This document shows, one piece after another, positions 16,176 through 25,701 of a stretch of DNA of 64,000 bases. The stretch is from Sphingopyxis yananensis (GTDB lineage: Bacteria > Pseudomonadota > Alphaproteobacteria > Sphingomonadales > Sphingomonadaceae), in NCBI RefSeq assembly GCF_020687785.1, contig NZ_JAJEWI010000010.1, positions 496,001 through 560,000 on the forward strand, read 5' to 3'. Both the position numbers and the translations under genes were made by a program. Below the pieces are notes generated by a model. It was given only the letters and a program-made list of their open reading frames with translations. It did no database searches and was not told the DNA's origin. Position 1 is the first letter of the stretch; the number at the start of each line of letters is the position of its first letter.

Positions 16176-18964
16176 TCTGCGTCGCCTGCGGCCTTGGCAT
16201 CGGTGGCGTCACTTGCACTGTCGGTGCCATTCACATTGGTTTCGGCTGGGATATTGCCTTCGGCTTCATCCTGCGCGTCGTCGTCATTCTCGCTTTCTTC
16301 GATCAAGGCGGCAGATACGACCAATTCCTTGTCAGCGACATTGAACAGGCGCACACCCGCCGAACCACGGCCAATCACACGCAAGCTTTCCAAGCTCATG
16401 CGGATCAGCTTGGCTTGATCGGTCACCAGCATCAGTTGATGCGCTTGGGTGGCCGGGAAGCTGGCGACAACAGGGCCGTTACGGGTGATATTGTCGATAT
16501 TGGTGATGCCCTGACCACCACGACCCGTGCGGCGATATTCGTAGGCCGACGACAATTTGCCATAGCCATTGGCGCACACGGTTAGGATGAATTGCTCTTT
16601 CTCGCGCAACTCGTCGAAACGCTCTGTCGTCATTTGTGGCGAGCTGTCTTTTTCAGCCTTCCAAGGTGCGTGACGCAGATAATCGTCTCGCTCCTCTTGG
16701 TCTTTGACGCCCACCTTGTGCAACACAGAGAGGGACATTACTTCGTCCCCATCGGCCAAGCGCATACCGCGCACGCCGGTGGAGTTGCGGCTTTGGAATT
16801 CGCGAACATCGCTGCCGGCAAAGCGAATGGCTTTACCTTGGCGAGTGGCCAGCAAAATGTCGGCCCCTTCGTCCAGCAACGCCACACCAATCAGGCGGTC
16901 GTCTTCATCGTCGCCTTCAAATTTCATGGCAATTTTGCCGTTTGATGGGACGTTGGTAAAGGCATCCATGCTGTTGCGGCGGACATTGCCTTTTGCTGTG
17001 CCGAACATCACGTGCAATTTGCCCCATTCCGCCTCATCCTCTGGCAGAGGCAGGACGGTGGAGATCACTTCGCCAGCGGCGAGTGGTAGCAAATTGACCA
17101 TCGGGCGGCCACGGGTCGCCGGACCACCTTCGGGCAGACGCCACACCTTCATGCGATAGACTTTGCCGATGTTCGAGAAGAAGAGCACCGGTGTATGGGT
17201 CGATGTGACGAACAATTCCGTCACGACATCCTCATCCTTCGTGGCCATGCCAGCGCGGCCTTTGCCCCCGCGGCGCTGGGCGCGGAATGTGTCGAGCGCA
17301 GTGCGCTTGATGTAACCGTCCATCGTGACGGTGACGACCATATCCTCGCGTTCCAGCAAGTCTTCGTCGTCAATTCCGTCGGCTGCCGGGGCCATGAGTG
17401 TGCGGCGCGGAGCCGCGAATTCCGCGTGAACCGCAACCAATTCGTCGCGCATCACCTGATAAAGCTTTTCGCGGTCGGCCAAAATCGACAGCAATTCTTC
17501 GATTTCTGATGCCAAAATCTTGAGTTCGTCGCCGATTTCGTCGCGGCCCAATGCCGTTAAGCGGTGCAAGCGAAGGTCCAAAATGGCTTTCACTTGAAGT
17601 TCAGACAATTGATAGGTCGCAGAGGCGGCCATTTCCCCTTCGATGGCCTCGACCAAACGAATATAGGGCGCAATTTCACCAATGGGCCATTCGCGGGCCA
17701 ACAGGGCTTCGCGGGCCGCCGCAGGGCTGGACGATCCGCGAATGATGCGCACGACTTCGTCCAAATTGGACACGGCGACAACCAAACCCAGCAAGATATG
17801 GGCGCGGTCGCGCGCTTTGTTCAGGTCAAATTTGCAGCGGCGCGTAATCACTTCTTCGCGGAAGTCGATAAAGGCGGTCAAAATATCCCGTAGGCCCAGC
17901 ATTTCTGGACGCCCGCCACGAATGGCCAGCATGTTGGCAGGGAAGCTGGATTGGGCTGGCGTGTGACGCCATAGTTGGTTCAATACAACTTCGGGCGTTG
18001 CATCGCGCTTGAGCTCGATGACAACACGCACACCTTCGCGGTTGGATTCGTCGCGAATATCCGATACGCCTTCGATGCGCTTGTCGCGCGCCGCTTCGGC
18101 AATTTTTTCCACCAAGCCGGATTTGCCAACCTGATAAGGAATGGATGTCAGGACGATGGCGCGCCGATCATTACGGCCTTCTTCGACTTCATGGGTCGAA
18201 CGCATGATGATCGAGCCGCGACCCGTGTTATAGGCGTTGCGAATGGACCCTTGGCCCAAAATCATCGCGCCTGTGGGGAAGTCAGGGCCAGGAACGATCT
18301 GGATCAGTTCGTCGGTGGTCATTTCTTCGCCGCCGGACAGTTTGCGATCAATCATCGCAAGGCACGCGGTTACGACTTCGCCCAGATTATGGGGTGGAAT
18401 ATTGGTGGCCATACCGACCGCAATGCCGCCCGCGCCGTTAACCAACAGATTTGGGTAACGCGCTGGCAAGACCTGCGGTTCATTGCGGCTGGCGTCATAG
18501 TTGGGTTGGAAATCAACCGTGTCTTTTTCCAAATCGGTCAGCAACGCCATCGCGGATTTGGCTAGGCGCGCCTCGGTATATCGCATGGATGCCGGCGGAT
18601 CGGGATCCATAGAACCGAAGTTCCCCTGACCATCGATCAATGGCAGGCTCATCGACCAATCTTGGGTCAGACGTGCCAAGGCATCGTAGATCGCGCTGTC
18701 GCCGTGCGGGTGATAGTTACCCATCACGTCGCCGACAATCTTCGCCGATTTTTTATAGGGGCGCCCAGGAACGAAGCCACCTTCTTGGGCCGCGTAAAGA
18801 ATACGGCGATGCACGGGTTTCAGGCCGTCGCGAACGTCGGGCAGCGCACGGCTGACGATAACGCTCATCGCATAGTCGAGATAAGATGTTTTCATCTCAT
18901 CGACGATGTTGATCGGGGAAATGCCGTCAGTGGACGGGGGATTCTGCGGAGTTTCTTCGGTCAA
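16172..18964 (-). CDS. gyrA: DNA gyrase subunit A
   Basis: Type II topoisomerase subunit (930 residues) that breaks and rejoins DNA to add negative supercoils. The catalytic Tyr is in [13 protein letters not shown]. The quinolone region reads [14 protein letters not shown], keeping Ser and Asp at the positions matching E. coli Ser83 and Asp87, so no classic resistance change is visible. The C-terminal beta-pinwheel repeats carry the GyrA box [10 protein letters not shown]. The last 60 residues are acidic and Ala-rich, as is common. It is followed by the overlapping DUF952 gene. Confidence 0.98.
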   Translation of the reverse strand: MTEETPQNPPSTDGISPINIVDEMKTSYLDYAMSVIVSRALPDVRDGLKPVHRRILYAAQEGGFVPGRPYKKSAKIVGDVMGNYHPHGDSAIYDALARLTQDWSMSLPLIDGQGNFGSMDPDPPASMRYTEARLAKSAMALLTDLEKDTVDFQPNYDASRNEPQVLPARYPNLLVNGAGGIAVGMATNIPPHNLGEVVTACLAMIDRKLSGGEEMTTDELIQIVPGPDFPTGAMILGQGSIRNAYNTGRGSIIMRSTHEVEEGRNDRRAIVLTSIPYQVGKSGLVEKIAEAARDKRIEGVSDIRDESNREGVRVVIELKRDATPEVVLNQLWRHTPAQSSFPANMLAIRGGRPEMLGLRDILTAFIDFREEVITRRCKFDLNKARDRAHILLGLVVAVSNLDEVVRIIRGSSSPAAAREALLAREWPIGEIAPYIRLVEAIEGEMAASATYQLSELQVKAILDLRLHRLTALGRDEIGDELKILASEIEELLSILADREKLYQVMRDELVAVHAEFAAPRRTLMAPAADGIDDEDLLEREDMVVTVTMDGYIKRTALDTFRAQRRGGKGRAGMATKDEDVVTELFVTSTHTPVLFFSNIGKVYRMKVWRLPEGGPATRGRPMVNLLPLAAGEVISTVLPLPEDEAEWGKLHVMFGTAKGNVRRNSMDAFTNVPSNGKIAMKFEGDDEDDRLIGVALLDEGADILLATRQGKAIRFAGSDVREFQSRNSTGVRGMRLADGDEVMSLSVLHKVGVKDQEERDDYLRHAPWKAEKDSSPQMTTERFDELREKEQFILTVCANGYGKLSSAYEYRRTGRGGQGITNIDNITRNGPVVASFPATQAHQLMLVTDQAKLIRMSLESLRVIGRGSAGVRLFNVADKELVVSAALIEESENDDDAQDEAEGNIPAETNVNGTDSASDATDAKAAGDAE

Positions 18965-19153
18965 GGCCTAGCCTTCATAGCATCTATAAAATAATAGCTA
19001 TGGGCTAGCCTATGGCCAACGAAAAGGCCAGAGATTTGGAGGATTGAAGCATAATTTTTGTGACGTCGGTCGGAGCGATCTGGTAAAAGAATTATGTCAC
19101 CGATGTCGCTTTTTGACGCATGTCCTGCTTGCTTCTTCGCTGGTCATCCGTAA

Positions 19154-20410
19154 ATGTCGCGCCTTGATGATTTTTTGCCGAATAGGGGGTTGCCAGTGGC
19201 GATGATTGCGCTGGTCGGCGCTAGTGAAATTTTGCCCGATGGTGGGCTGCGGGCGCTCGCGACGATTGCAGGGGAATCGTTGCTGGAGCGCCAAGCTTTG
19301 CGCCTATCTGACGTCGGGGTTCAGCACATCGCATTGGTGGTGGGCACCGTAACGGCTGAATTGCTCGATATTTGTGATCGTATCCAGCGGCGGGGGATGA
19401 AAATTTCGCCGGTGCGTACACCGCAGGATTTGGCGGCAATGGTCGGTGACGATGATCGGGTCATTTTGGTCACAGATGGGTTGCGCGCTGGCGCGACCCA
19501 TTATGCGGCCATCGCCAAGCCTGGCGCGCCCGCAATATTGGTGACGGGCGATGTTCCGCTAACCCAGAGGTTTGAGCGTATTGACGCTGCGCGCCGATGG
19601 GGCGGTCTGGCGTCGATTTCCGGCGAGATGGTTGCGGAATTGGCGGCGGTTCCTGGTGAATGGGACATGATCTTGACTTTGCTACGCATGGCCGTGCAAC
19701 GCGGGTCGCGTCGTTTATATTGCGAACCTGCGTTGTTTGAACGCGGTGAAATTGCGATCATCTCAGATCGGCCAACAGCAGAACTGATTGAACAGGCCAG
19801 CCTGCAACTGGTTGAATTTGGTGGCATGGGTTTTGGCCGTTCGGCCATTATGATGCCGTTGGTGCGTTTGGCCGGACCTTTGTTGGTACGCACATCCATT
19901 GCCTCCATCTATCTGCCTTATATTACCGGATTTTTATGGTTGATTGCTGCATTGCTTACCGCTGGCGGGTTGGCTGCAGCAGGGGCTATTGTGGCACTGT
20001 TCGGTGGTTTGGCTTTGGCGGCGTGGCAGTTTTTGTCCTCCTTTCGCGCCGAGCGCCCGATACAAGACCGCGCCCGCGAAGCGGTGCGCATCTTCAGTTT
20101 GGTCCTGATTGCCATTTCGCCATGGTTATTATCGGTTGGGGGGCCTGCGAATAAAGTGCCGACATTTGCCGAGGCAGCTTTGGCACCCTGTCTGGCTGGG
20201 TTATTGTTTTTGGCGCGTGCCTTATACGAAGATAGCGGGGATCGTCGCCGCTTTCATTGGCTGTTGCCAGACACGGACCAAGCGTGGCTTATGTTGGCGC
20301 CAGCTTTGCTATTTGGTTTTGCGCCGTTGATGTTTGCCATTTTGCCGCTGTTGGCGATTTTTCAAATCATCATCTGGTTGCGGATGGCGGGGCGTCCTCA
20401 GGCGGTTTAG
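19154..20410 (+). CDS. Membrane protein with nucleotidyltransferase-like N-terminus, function unknown
   Basis: A 418-residue protein I do not assign to a named family. Residues about 15-230 resemble the alternating strand-helix layout of sugar or inositol-phosphate nucleotidyltransferases (GESLLERQALRLSDVGVQHIALVVG, then DDRVILVTDGLRAG), but the usual glycine-rich GxGTR loop and metal-binding Asp motif are not clear. The C-terminal half has about five hydrophobic segments (about 245-300, 312-332, 342-362, 382-412). The CDP-alcohol phosphotransferase signature seen in fused inositol-lipid synthases is absent. It stands 89 bases before the next gene in the same direction. It may be a degenerate relative of such bifunctional enzymes. 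Confidence 0.6.
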   Translation: MSRLDDFLPNRGLPVAMIALVGASEILPDGGLRALATIAGESLLERQALRLSDVGVQHIALVVGTVTAELLDICDRIQRRGMKISPVRTPQDLAAMVGDDDRVILVTDGLRAGATHYAAIAKPGAPAILVTGDVPLTQRFERIDAARRWGGLASISGEMVAELAAVPGEWDMILTLLRMAVQRGSRRLYCEPALFERGEIAIISDRPTAELIEQASLQLVEFGGMGFGRSAIMMPLVRLAGPLLVRTSIASIYLPYITGFLWLIAALLTAGGLAAAGAIVALFGGLALAAWQFLSSFRAERPIQDRAREAVRIFSLVLIAISPWLLSVGGPANKVPTFAEAALAPCLAGLLFLARALYEDSGDRRRFHWLLPDTDQAWLMLAPALLFGFAPLMFAILPLLAIFQIIIWLRMAGRPQAV

Positions 20411-20499
20411 TTCGATAATGATACAACGTCCCCGCTAATCAGCACTATCCCTACATTCAGTTTACAGGGCATTAAGCCTATTGGGGTAGGGACGGAGAT

Positions 20500-21405
20500 A
20501 TGAGTCCGACATCTGTATCACCACCGCGCGGCAATGGGTCGCCGATTTTGTCGGCGCGGATGGCTGAACTTGTTCAATATATGGGCACACCATTATTGGG
20601 CCGTTTGACGGATGAACAAAGGTCGTTGTCATTGGCCATTGCCCGCCGATTGGTGACCAATGTCGCGCGGCATATTGATGCAGATATGGATATGGCGGCA
20701 TTGTGGGGCGACTGGACCCGAGACGGCATTCCGGTCACCGAGGAATTCGCGCGTGCCTGTTTTACCCGGGCCGAAGAACATCGCTGGCGGGTCGCTACCG
20801 AACATTCTGCCTTAACCGTCAATTTGAACAATCAACAGGGAAATCAGCATGTTGCGGCAAGGGCTGGCGATGTTTGGCCAAATCATGCCTTGGCGGCGGC
20901 ATATCAACAATTTCAACTGGCGGACCGCCGCCGCTTTGATGCTTATGGTTATCCGGCATTGGGCATCACGGATATAAGCGATAACTTGTTTCGGCACTTG
21001 TTGAACGAAATTGCGCGCTGGCGGCTTGAGGTGCTGAGCGCCGATCGGAAGTCGTCAGCGGGACTAGGGGACGCAGTCCGCTATGCGTGGCAACAAAAAA
21101 CGGCGGAGAAAGGGATTGACGCGGCCGCCCAAGATTTCTTTCATCAGCTTTTAAACGCCAATCTGCTGTATGATTATGTGAATGAAGCCATTTTGCGCCA
21201 TGAATGGCCCAGTTTTTTGGCCCTCGCCAGTGTCGCACAGGCCCAACGATATGCTGATATGTCGCTATTTTTTATGACAGCGACGCCTGATCAATGGGCA
21301 AAAATTTTAAACCCATTACGTGTCAGTGATGCGGCCAAATTAACGCTGGAAGAAGCGATTATGCTGCTGCCCGCGCGGGCGTCCGCTTCGGATGGCTGGA
21401 TGTGA
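20500..21405 (+). CDS. Mostly helical hypothetical protein
   Basis: A 301-residue protein with no signal peptide and no membrane segment. The composition and heptad-like spacing suggest an all-helical soluble protein, e.g. RMAELVQYMGTPLLGRLTDEQ near the N-terminus and QDFFHQLLNANLLYDYVNEA later. No catalytic motif is visible. GGAGAT precedes the ATG. Its stop overlaps the GTG start of the kinase-like gene by four bases (GTGA), so the two products are probably made in fixed ratio and may act together. A partner or regulator of that kinase-like protein is a reasonable guess. Confidence 0.6.
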   Translation: MSPTSVSPPRGNGSPILSARMAELVQYMGTPLLGRLTDEQRSLSLAIARRLVTNVARHIDADMDMAALWGDWTRDGIPVTEEFARACFTRAEEHRWRVATEHSALTVNLNNQQGNQHVAARAGDVWPNHALAAAYQQFQLADRRRFDAYGYPALGITDISDNLFRHLLNEIARWRLEVLSADRKSSAGLGDAVRYAWQQKTAEKGIDAAAQDFFHQLLNANLLYDYVNEAILRHEWPSFLALASVAQAQRYADMSLFFMTATPDQWAKILNPLRVSDAAKLTLEEAIMLLPARASASDGWM

Positions 21406-22769
21406 GCCCGTCTCTCGTCCGATGCCGTGTCGACGCGCAGGGCATTTTGATATCCGCTGATGCGCCGTTACTCCGCTTGCAGCAATTGACTGGGGCAGAT
21501 CTTGGCGACCCTATGGCGTTGCCAGGCTTGGCTCAGCTTTTGCACTCGGCGGTGGCATCGATGCGGCGAATGTCGCGTGCGGTGATGATGGGGGACGCCA
21601 GATTTTTGATGACGGGTGTTGCGCAAATCACGCCGCACGGGGACGGCGCAGACATTGTCATTCAGGACTGGCGGTCGATAGAACGGGTGGTGACTGAACC
21701 GATCACGCTGCACGCCAGTTTGCCCAGCCCTATGGGATGGAGCTGGGAGACGGATGCCGATTTGAACCTGTTGGCGATGAGAGTGGGAGCATCGGCGCCG
21801 CCGCTATCTGTCGATTGGGATGGACGGCCTTTGGGTGAGGTCCTGCATTTAACGGCGGATCAAGATGGGGATATGCCGATCATAAGTGCCCATGAAGATA
21901 AGCAAATATTCGCCGGACAACAGGCATCAACGGGTAAGCCGCCGAAGACGGTGCATGATATGATCTTGACCGGAAATCCGATTTTTGATGCGAAGGGCGG
22001 TTTGCGCGGTTTTCGTGGGATTGCCGAGCCTGCCCCGCATATGGACATTAATCAGTGCCCGCATTTTCAAAATGACGGTGAAATATATGCGGAACTGCGA
22101 TTTAATAAACGCGTGGACGATGCGCTAAGGCAACCACTTAACCAGATCATCGGCAAGGCAACATCGATTGCGGACCAGTTTGATGGCCCAATACGAGCTG
22201 ATTATGCCCGCTACGCAAGCGATATTGCGCAGGCTGGACGACATTTGCTGGGGCTGGTGGATGATTTGGCAGATGTCCAGAATATCGAAAGCCCGACCTT
22301 CCATCTTGACGCGCAGAATATTGATCTGTTGGATATTGCACAGCGCGCCGTGTCACTGACCGCTAGTCAGGCGGATGAAAAGCACATTGCGGTGCGATTT
22401 TTGGTGCCTGAGCAGGGCTGTGTCGGAAAAGGCGAGCCTCGACGGGTGCTTCAAATCCTGATTAATTTGTTGAGCAACGCCGTGCGATATTCATCATCCG
22501 AAACCGAAATTGTGGTGCATGTCGAAAGATTTGAGGACCGGATTAGCCTTGCTGTATCTGACCAAGGGCCGGGAATTTCCGTGGAGCATCAGCGGGTGAT
22601 ATTTGATAAATTTGAACGTCTGGGGCGGCGAGACAGCGGCGGATCTGGGCTGGGTCTTTACATCGCGCGCAAATTGGCAAGGGCGATGGGCGGCGATTTA
22701 ACCGTAACAAGCCGTCTTGGTCATGGCGCATATTTCACCTTATGGCTGTCGGCGGTGAATGCTGCCTAA
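21402..22769 (+). CDS. PAS-containing histidine kinase-like protein lacking the phospho-acceptor His
   Basis: A 455-residue cytoplasmic protein starting at GTG. A PAS-like domain (about 105-210) ends in the usual LRGFRGIA. A DHp-like segment (about 225-285) reads DDALRQPLNQIIG and later AGRHLLGLVDDLADVQ. Against the standard H-E-L-R-T-P-L-N box, His is Asp and Glu is Ala. The ATPase domain is intact: N-box NLLSNAVRYSS, G1 DQGPGIS, F-box FDKFERL, G2 GGSGLGLYIARK. So ATP binding looks preserved while histidine phosphorylation is not possible at the usual site. No response regulator is adjacent. It could be a pseudokinase that partners another kinase. Confidence 0.85.
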   Translation: MSPSLVRCRVDAQGILISADAPLLRLQQLTGADLGDPMALPGLAQLLHSAVASMRRMSRAVMMGDARFLMTGVAQITPHGDGADIVIQDWRSIERVVTEPITLHASLPSPMGWSWETDADLNLLAMRVGASAPPLSVDWDGRPLGEVLHLTADQDGDMPIISAHEDKQIFAGQQASTGKPPKTVHDMILTGNPIFDAKGGLRGFRGIAEPAPHMDINQCPHFQNDGEIYAELRFNKRVDDALRQPLNQIIGKATSIADQFDGPIRADYARYASDIAQAGRHLLGLVDDLADVQNIESPTFHLDAQNIDLLDIAQRAVSLTASQADEKHIAVRFLVPEQGCVGKGEPRRVLQILINLLSNAVRYSSSETEIVVHVERFEDRISLAVSDQGPGISVEHQRVIFDKFERLGRRDSGGSGLGLYIARKLARAMGGDLTVTSRLGHGAYFTLWLSAVNAA

Positions 22770-22810
22770 ATAATCTTAAATGTTTTGCCTGACAGGGCAG
22801 ACATGAAATA

Positions 22811-22835
22811 TGGCGACGCAAAGAATTGCGCCGCC
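22811..22835. terminator. Weak hairpin between convergent kinase-like gene and gltA
   Basis: GGCGACGCAA (22812-22821) and TTGCGCCGCC (22826-22835) pair with one A-C mismatch around AGAA. No clear T-run follows on either strand, so terminator function is only possible. Confidence 0.4.
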
Positions 22836-22860
22836 ACAAATTTAACGCGAATATAGAAAA

Positions 22861-24147
22861 TTAACGCTGGTCCATGGGGACATAGCTACGCTGCGGCGCG
22901 CCAGTGTAAAGCTGACGAGGACGGCCAATTTTCTGAGCAGGATCCGAAATCATTTCGTTCCATTGGGCGACCCAGCCCACGGTGCGAGCCAAAGCAAAGA
23001 GCACGGTGAACATGGTGGTTGGGAAGCCGATAGCAGACAAAATCACGCCGGAGTAGAAGTCGACGTTCGGGAACAGCTTCTTTTCACGGAAATAATCGTC
23101 GTTCAGCGCCATTTCTTCCAGTTGCAAAGCAACGTCAAACACTGGGTCATTGACTTTCAGTGCTTCAAACACTTCGCGAACCGTTTTTTGCATTACCGTG
23201 GCGCGAGGGTCGTAATTTTTATAAACGCGGTGACCAAAGCCCATCAGGCGGAACGGATCATTCTTATCCTTGGCGCGAGCGATAAATTCTGGAATGCGTT
23301 CTGGACGACCAATTTCACGCAGCATGTTGAGGGCCGCTTCGTTGGCGCCGCCATGGGCAGGACCCCACAGGCAGGCAATGCCAGCCGCCATACAAGCAAA
23401 GGGATTGGCGCCCGACGAACCGGCCAAACGAACGGTCGAGGTCGACGCATTTTGTTCATGATCAGCGTGCAGGATGAAAATACGATCCATTGCGCGCTCA
23501 ACAGCTGGGATGACTTCATATTCTTCGGCAGGAACGCCAAAGGTCATACGCAGGAAGTTTCCGGTGTAGCTCAGATTATTGTCTGGATAGACAAAGGGTT
23601 GGCCGACCGAATATTTATACGCCATCGCTGCAATCGTAGGCATTTTCGCGATCAGGCGGTGGCTGGCGATCATGCGTTGTTGCGGGTCCGAAATATCGGT
23701 CGAATCATGGTAAAATGCCGAAAGCGCACCCACAACGCCGCACATGATAGCCATAGGGTGAGCGTCACGGCGGAAGCCGCTATAGAATTTGGTCAGTTGT
23801 TCATGCACCATGGTGTGGCGCGTGATGGTGTTTTCAAACTTGGCCAATTCGTCGCCGTTCGGCAGTTCGCCATTCAGCAACAGGTGGGCGACTTCCATGA
23901 ACGACGAATGTTCCGCCAATTCGCCAATCGGATACCCGCGATGCAGCAAAACGCCTTCGTCACCGTCGATATAGGTGATCTGCGATTCGCAGCTAGCGGT
24001 CGACGTAAAACCTGGATCGAACGTGAAGGCACCCGTTTGGCCATAGAGCTTACGAATGTCGATTACGTCGGGACCAACCGTGCCCTTCAGGACAGGGCTT
24101 TCGACACTCTTGTCGCCAAGAGTGAATTTTGCGGTCTGATCGGTCAT
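22861..24147 (-). CDS. gltA: Citrate synthase, hexameric type II
   Basis: Condenses acetyl-CoA and oxaloacetate to citrate in the TCA cycle. The enzyme (428 residues from ATG at 24147, with GGGGAAAAA upstream) carries the catalytic set: His in GPAHGGANE, His in [14 protein letters not shown], and Asp in VDFYSGVIL. The N-terminal small beta domain ([24 protein letters not shown]) marks the NADH-sensitive Gram-negative class. It lies 40 bases after gltX on the same strand, so a gltX-gltA message is possible. Confidence 0.97.
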   Translation of the reverse strand: MTDQTAKFTLGDKSVESPVLKGTVGPDVIDIRKLYGQTGAFTFDPGFTSTASCESQITYIDGDEGVLLHRGYPIGELAEHSSFMEVAHLLLNGELPNGDELAKFENTITRHTMVHEQLTKFYSGFRRDAHPMAIMCGVVGALSAFYHDSTDISDPQQRMIASHRLIAKMPTIAAMAYKYSVGQPFVYPDNNLSYTGNFLRMTFGVPAEEYEVIPAVERAMDRIFILHADHEQNASTSTVRLAGSSGANPFACMAAGIACLWGPAHGGANEAALNMLREIGRPERIPEFIARAKDKNDPFRLMGFGHRVYKNYDPRATVMQKTVREVFEALKVNDPVFDVALQLEEMALNDDYFREKKLFPNVDFYSGVILSAIGFPTTMFTVLFALARTVGWVAQWNEMISDPAQKIGRPRQLYTGAPQRSYVPMDQR

Positions 24148-24187
24148 ATTTTTTCCCCTATTCTGACGTCGGGATGTGTAAACTGAT

Positions 24188-25657
24188 TTAAGTCCCTGCC
24201 GGATAATTGTGCGCTGCGTCAAGTCGTGCGAGGCTGTTATCTCGGCCCAACAGGGCTAAAACATCAAAAATGCCTGGCGAGACACTCCGCCCAGTCAGCG
24301 CGGCCCGCAAAGGCTGCGCTAATTTTCCAAGACCAAGGCCGGCTTCTTCGCTGGTTGAACGAACCGCATGTTCGATATCTTCTGCAGACCATCCGTCAAT
24401 AGCACGCAATTTTGCCGTAACAGCCGCTAAAATGCCATCGGGTGCGTCGCGTAGTTGCTGCGCCGCTTTTTCTTCAAAATTCAGCGGCGCTGTTTCGAAC
24501 AAAAATAACGCGCTATCAGCAACTTCGATCATGGTCTTCGCGCGTGGTTTCAAAGATTCCATCGCTGCGGTCAACAAGGCCAAATCGGCATCGCTCAGGG
24601 CGCGACCAACTAGTTTTTCGACTCGTGGCTTTGCGATGTCGGCCAGATAGGAATTTTCGGATTCCCGAATATAATGGCCATTCAAATTTTCCAGCTTTTT
24701 AAAGTCAAAGCGCGAGGGAGAGCGTCCGACATTGTCGATCCCGAACCACGCGATGGCTTCGTCGCGGCTGATGATCTCTGCGTCGCCATGGCCCCAGCCC
24801 AAACGCAGCAGGTAATTATTTACAGCCTCGGGCAAGAAACCTAGCTCATCGCGATAAGCGTCTACGCCCAATGCGCCGTGGCGCTTTGATAGTTTTGCTC
24901 CGTCGGCACCGTGAATCAACGGCACATGGGCATAGGTCGGCTCGCGCCAGCCCATGGCCCGAATAAGCGCCAACTGACGAAAAGCGTTGTTAAGGTGGTC
25001 GTCGCCGCGAATGACGTGGGTAATTCCCATATCATTATCGTCGACAACAACGCTTAGCATATAGGTGGGTGTGCCATCGCTACGCAGCAGAATGAAGTCG
25101 TCCAGTTCTGCGTTTTGAACCGTCACATCGCCTTGAACCTTGTCGGAAATGGTTACTTCACCATCTTGAGGGGCCTTGAGACGGATGACGTGCGGTACAG
25201 ATAAGTCACCGTCCGTCCGGTCGCGCCAAGGGCTGCGGACGCGGAAGGGTAGGCGCTTTTCTTGCGCTTCTGTCCGCATCGCAGCCAGTTCATCTTGGGT
25301 CAGGTAGCAGCGATAAGCTTCACCCTTTTCAAGCAGTTCCTGCGCGACAGCGGCGTGCCGATCAGCACGGGAAAACTGGTAAACCGTGTCGCCATCCCAA
25401 TCCAGCGACAGCCACTGCATCCCGTCGATGATCGCATCGATGGCCGCGTCCGTGGAGCGTGCGCGATCCGTATCTTCGATACGCAGCAAAAATTTTCCGC
25501 CGTGGTGACGTGCGAACAACCAGTTGAACAAAGCGGTACGAGCGCCGCCAATATGCAGGAAACCGGTGGGCGATGGGGCGAAACGGGTTACGACCTGTGC
25601 GCCGGTTGCTTCATCTGATTGCGTTGGGTTATGGCTTGCCACGAAGGCCTCTTTCAC
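24188..25657 (-). CDS. gltX: Glutamyl-tRNA synthetase
   Basis: Class I synthetase charging tRNA-Glu, 489 residues. [20 protein letters not shown] contains the HIGH-like motif and AKLSKRHG the KMSKS-like motif. The zinc site cysteines of the E. coli type are not evident ([12 protein letters not shown]), as in the zinc-free form. The first 20 residues are an unconserved tail. It is divergent from comEC with 44 bases between the starts. Whether this copy also serves tRNA-Gln through the GatCAB route cannot be told from this window. Confidence 0.96.
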   Translation of the reverse strand: MKEAFVASHNPTQSDEATGAQVVTRFAPSPTGFLHIGGARTALFNWLFARHHGGKFLLRIEDTDRARSTDAAIDAIIDGMQWLSLDWDGDTVYQFSRADRHAAVAQELLEKGEAYRCYLTQDELAAMRTEAQEKRLPFRVRSPWRDRTDGDLSVPHVIRLKAPQDGEVTISDKVQGDVTVQNAELDDFILLRSDGTPTYMLSVVVDDNDMGITHVIRGDDHLNNAFRQLALIRAMGWREPTYAHVPLIHGADGAKLSKRHGALGVDAYRDELGFLPEAVNNYLLRLGWGHGDAEIISRDEAIAWFGIDNVGRSPSRFDFKKLENLNGHYIRESENSYLADIAKPRVEKLVGRALSDADLALLTAAMESLKPRAKTMIEVADSALFLFETAPLNFEEKAAQQLRDAPDGILAAVTAKLRAIDGWSAEDIEHAVRSTSEEAGLGLGKLAQPLRAALTGRSVSPGIFDVLALLGRDNSLARLDAAHNYPAGT

Positions 25658-25701
25658 TAGTCTGCGTCCAAACGGGACGGGGATTGGGGGTAGCCCCTAG
25701 C

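Noticed and set aside
22963-24186. 407-codon open frame antisense to gltA
   Set aside because: It is a shadow of the biased codon use in citrate synthase; there is no motif in its translation.
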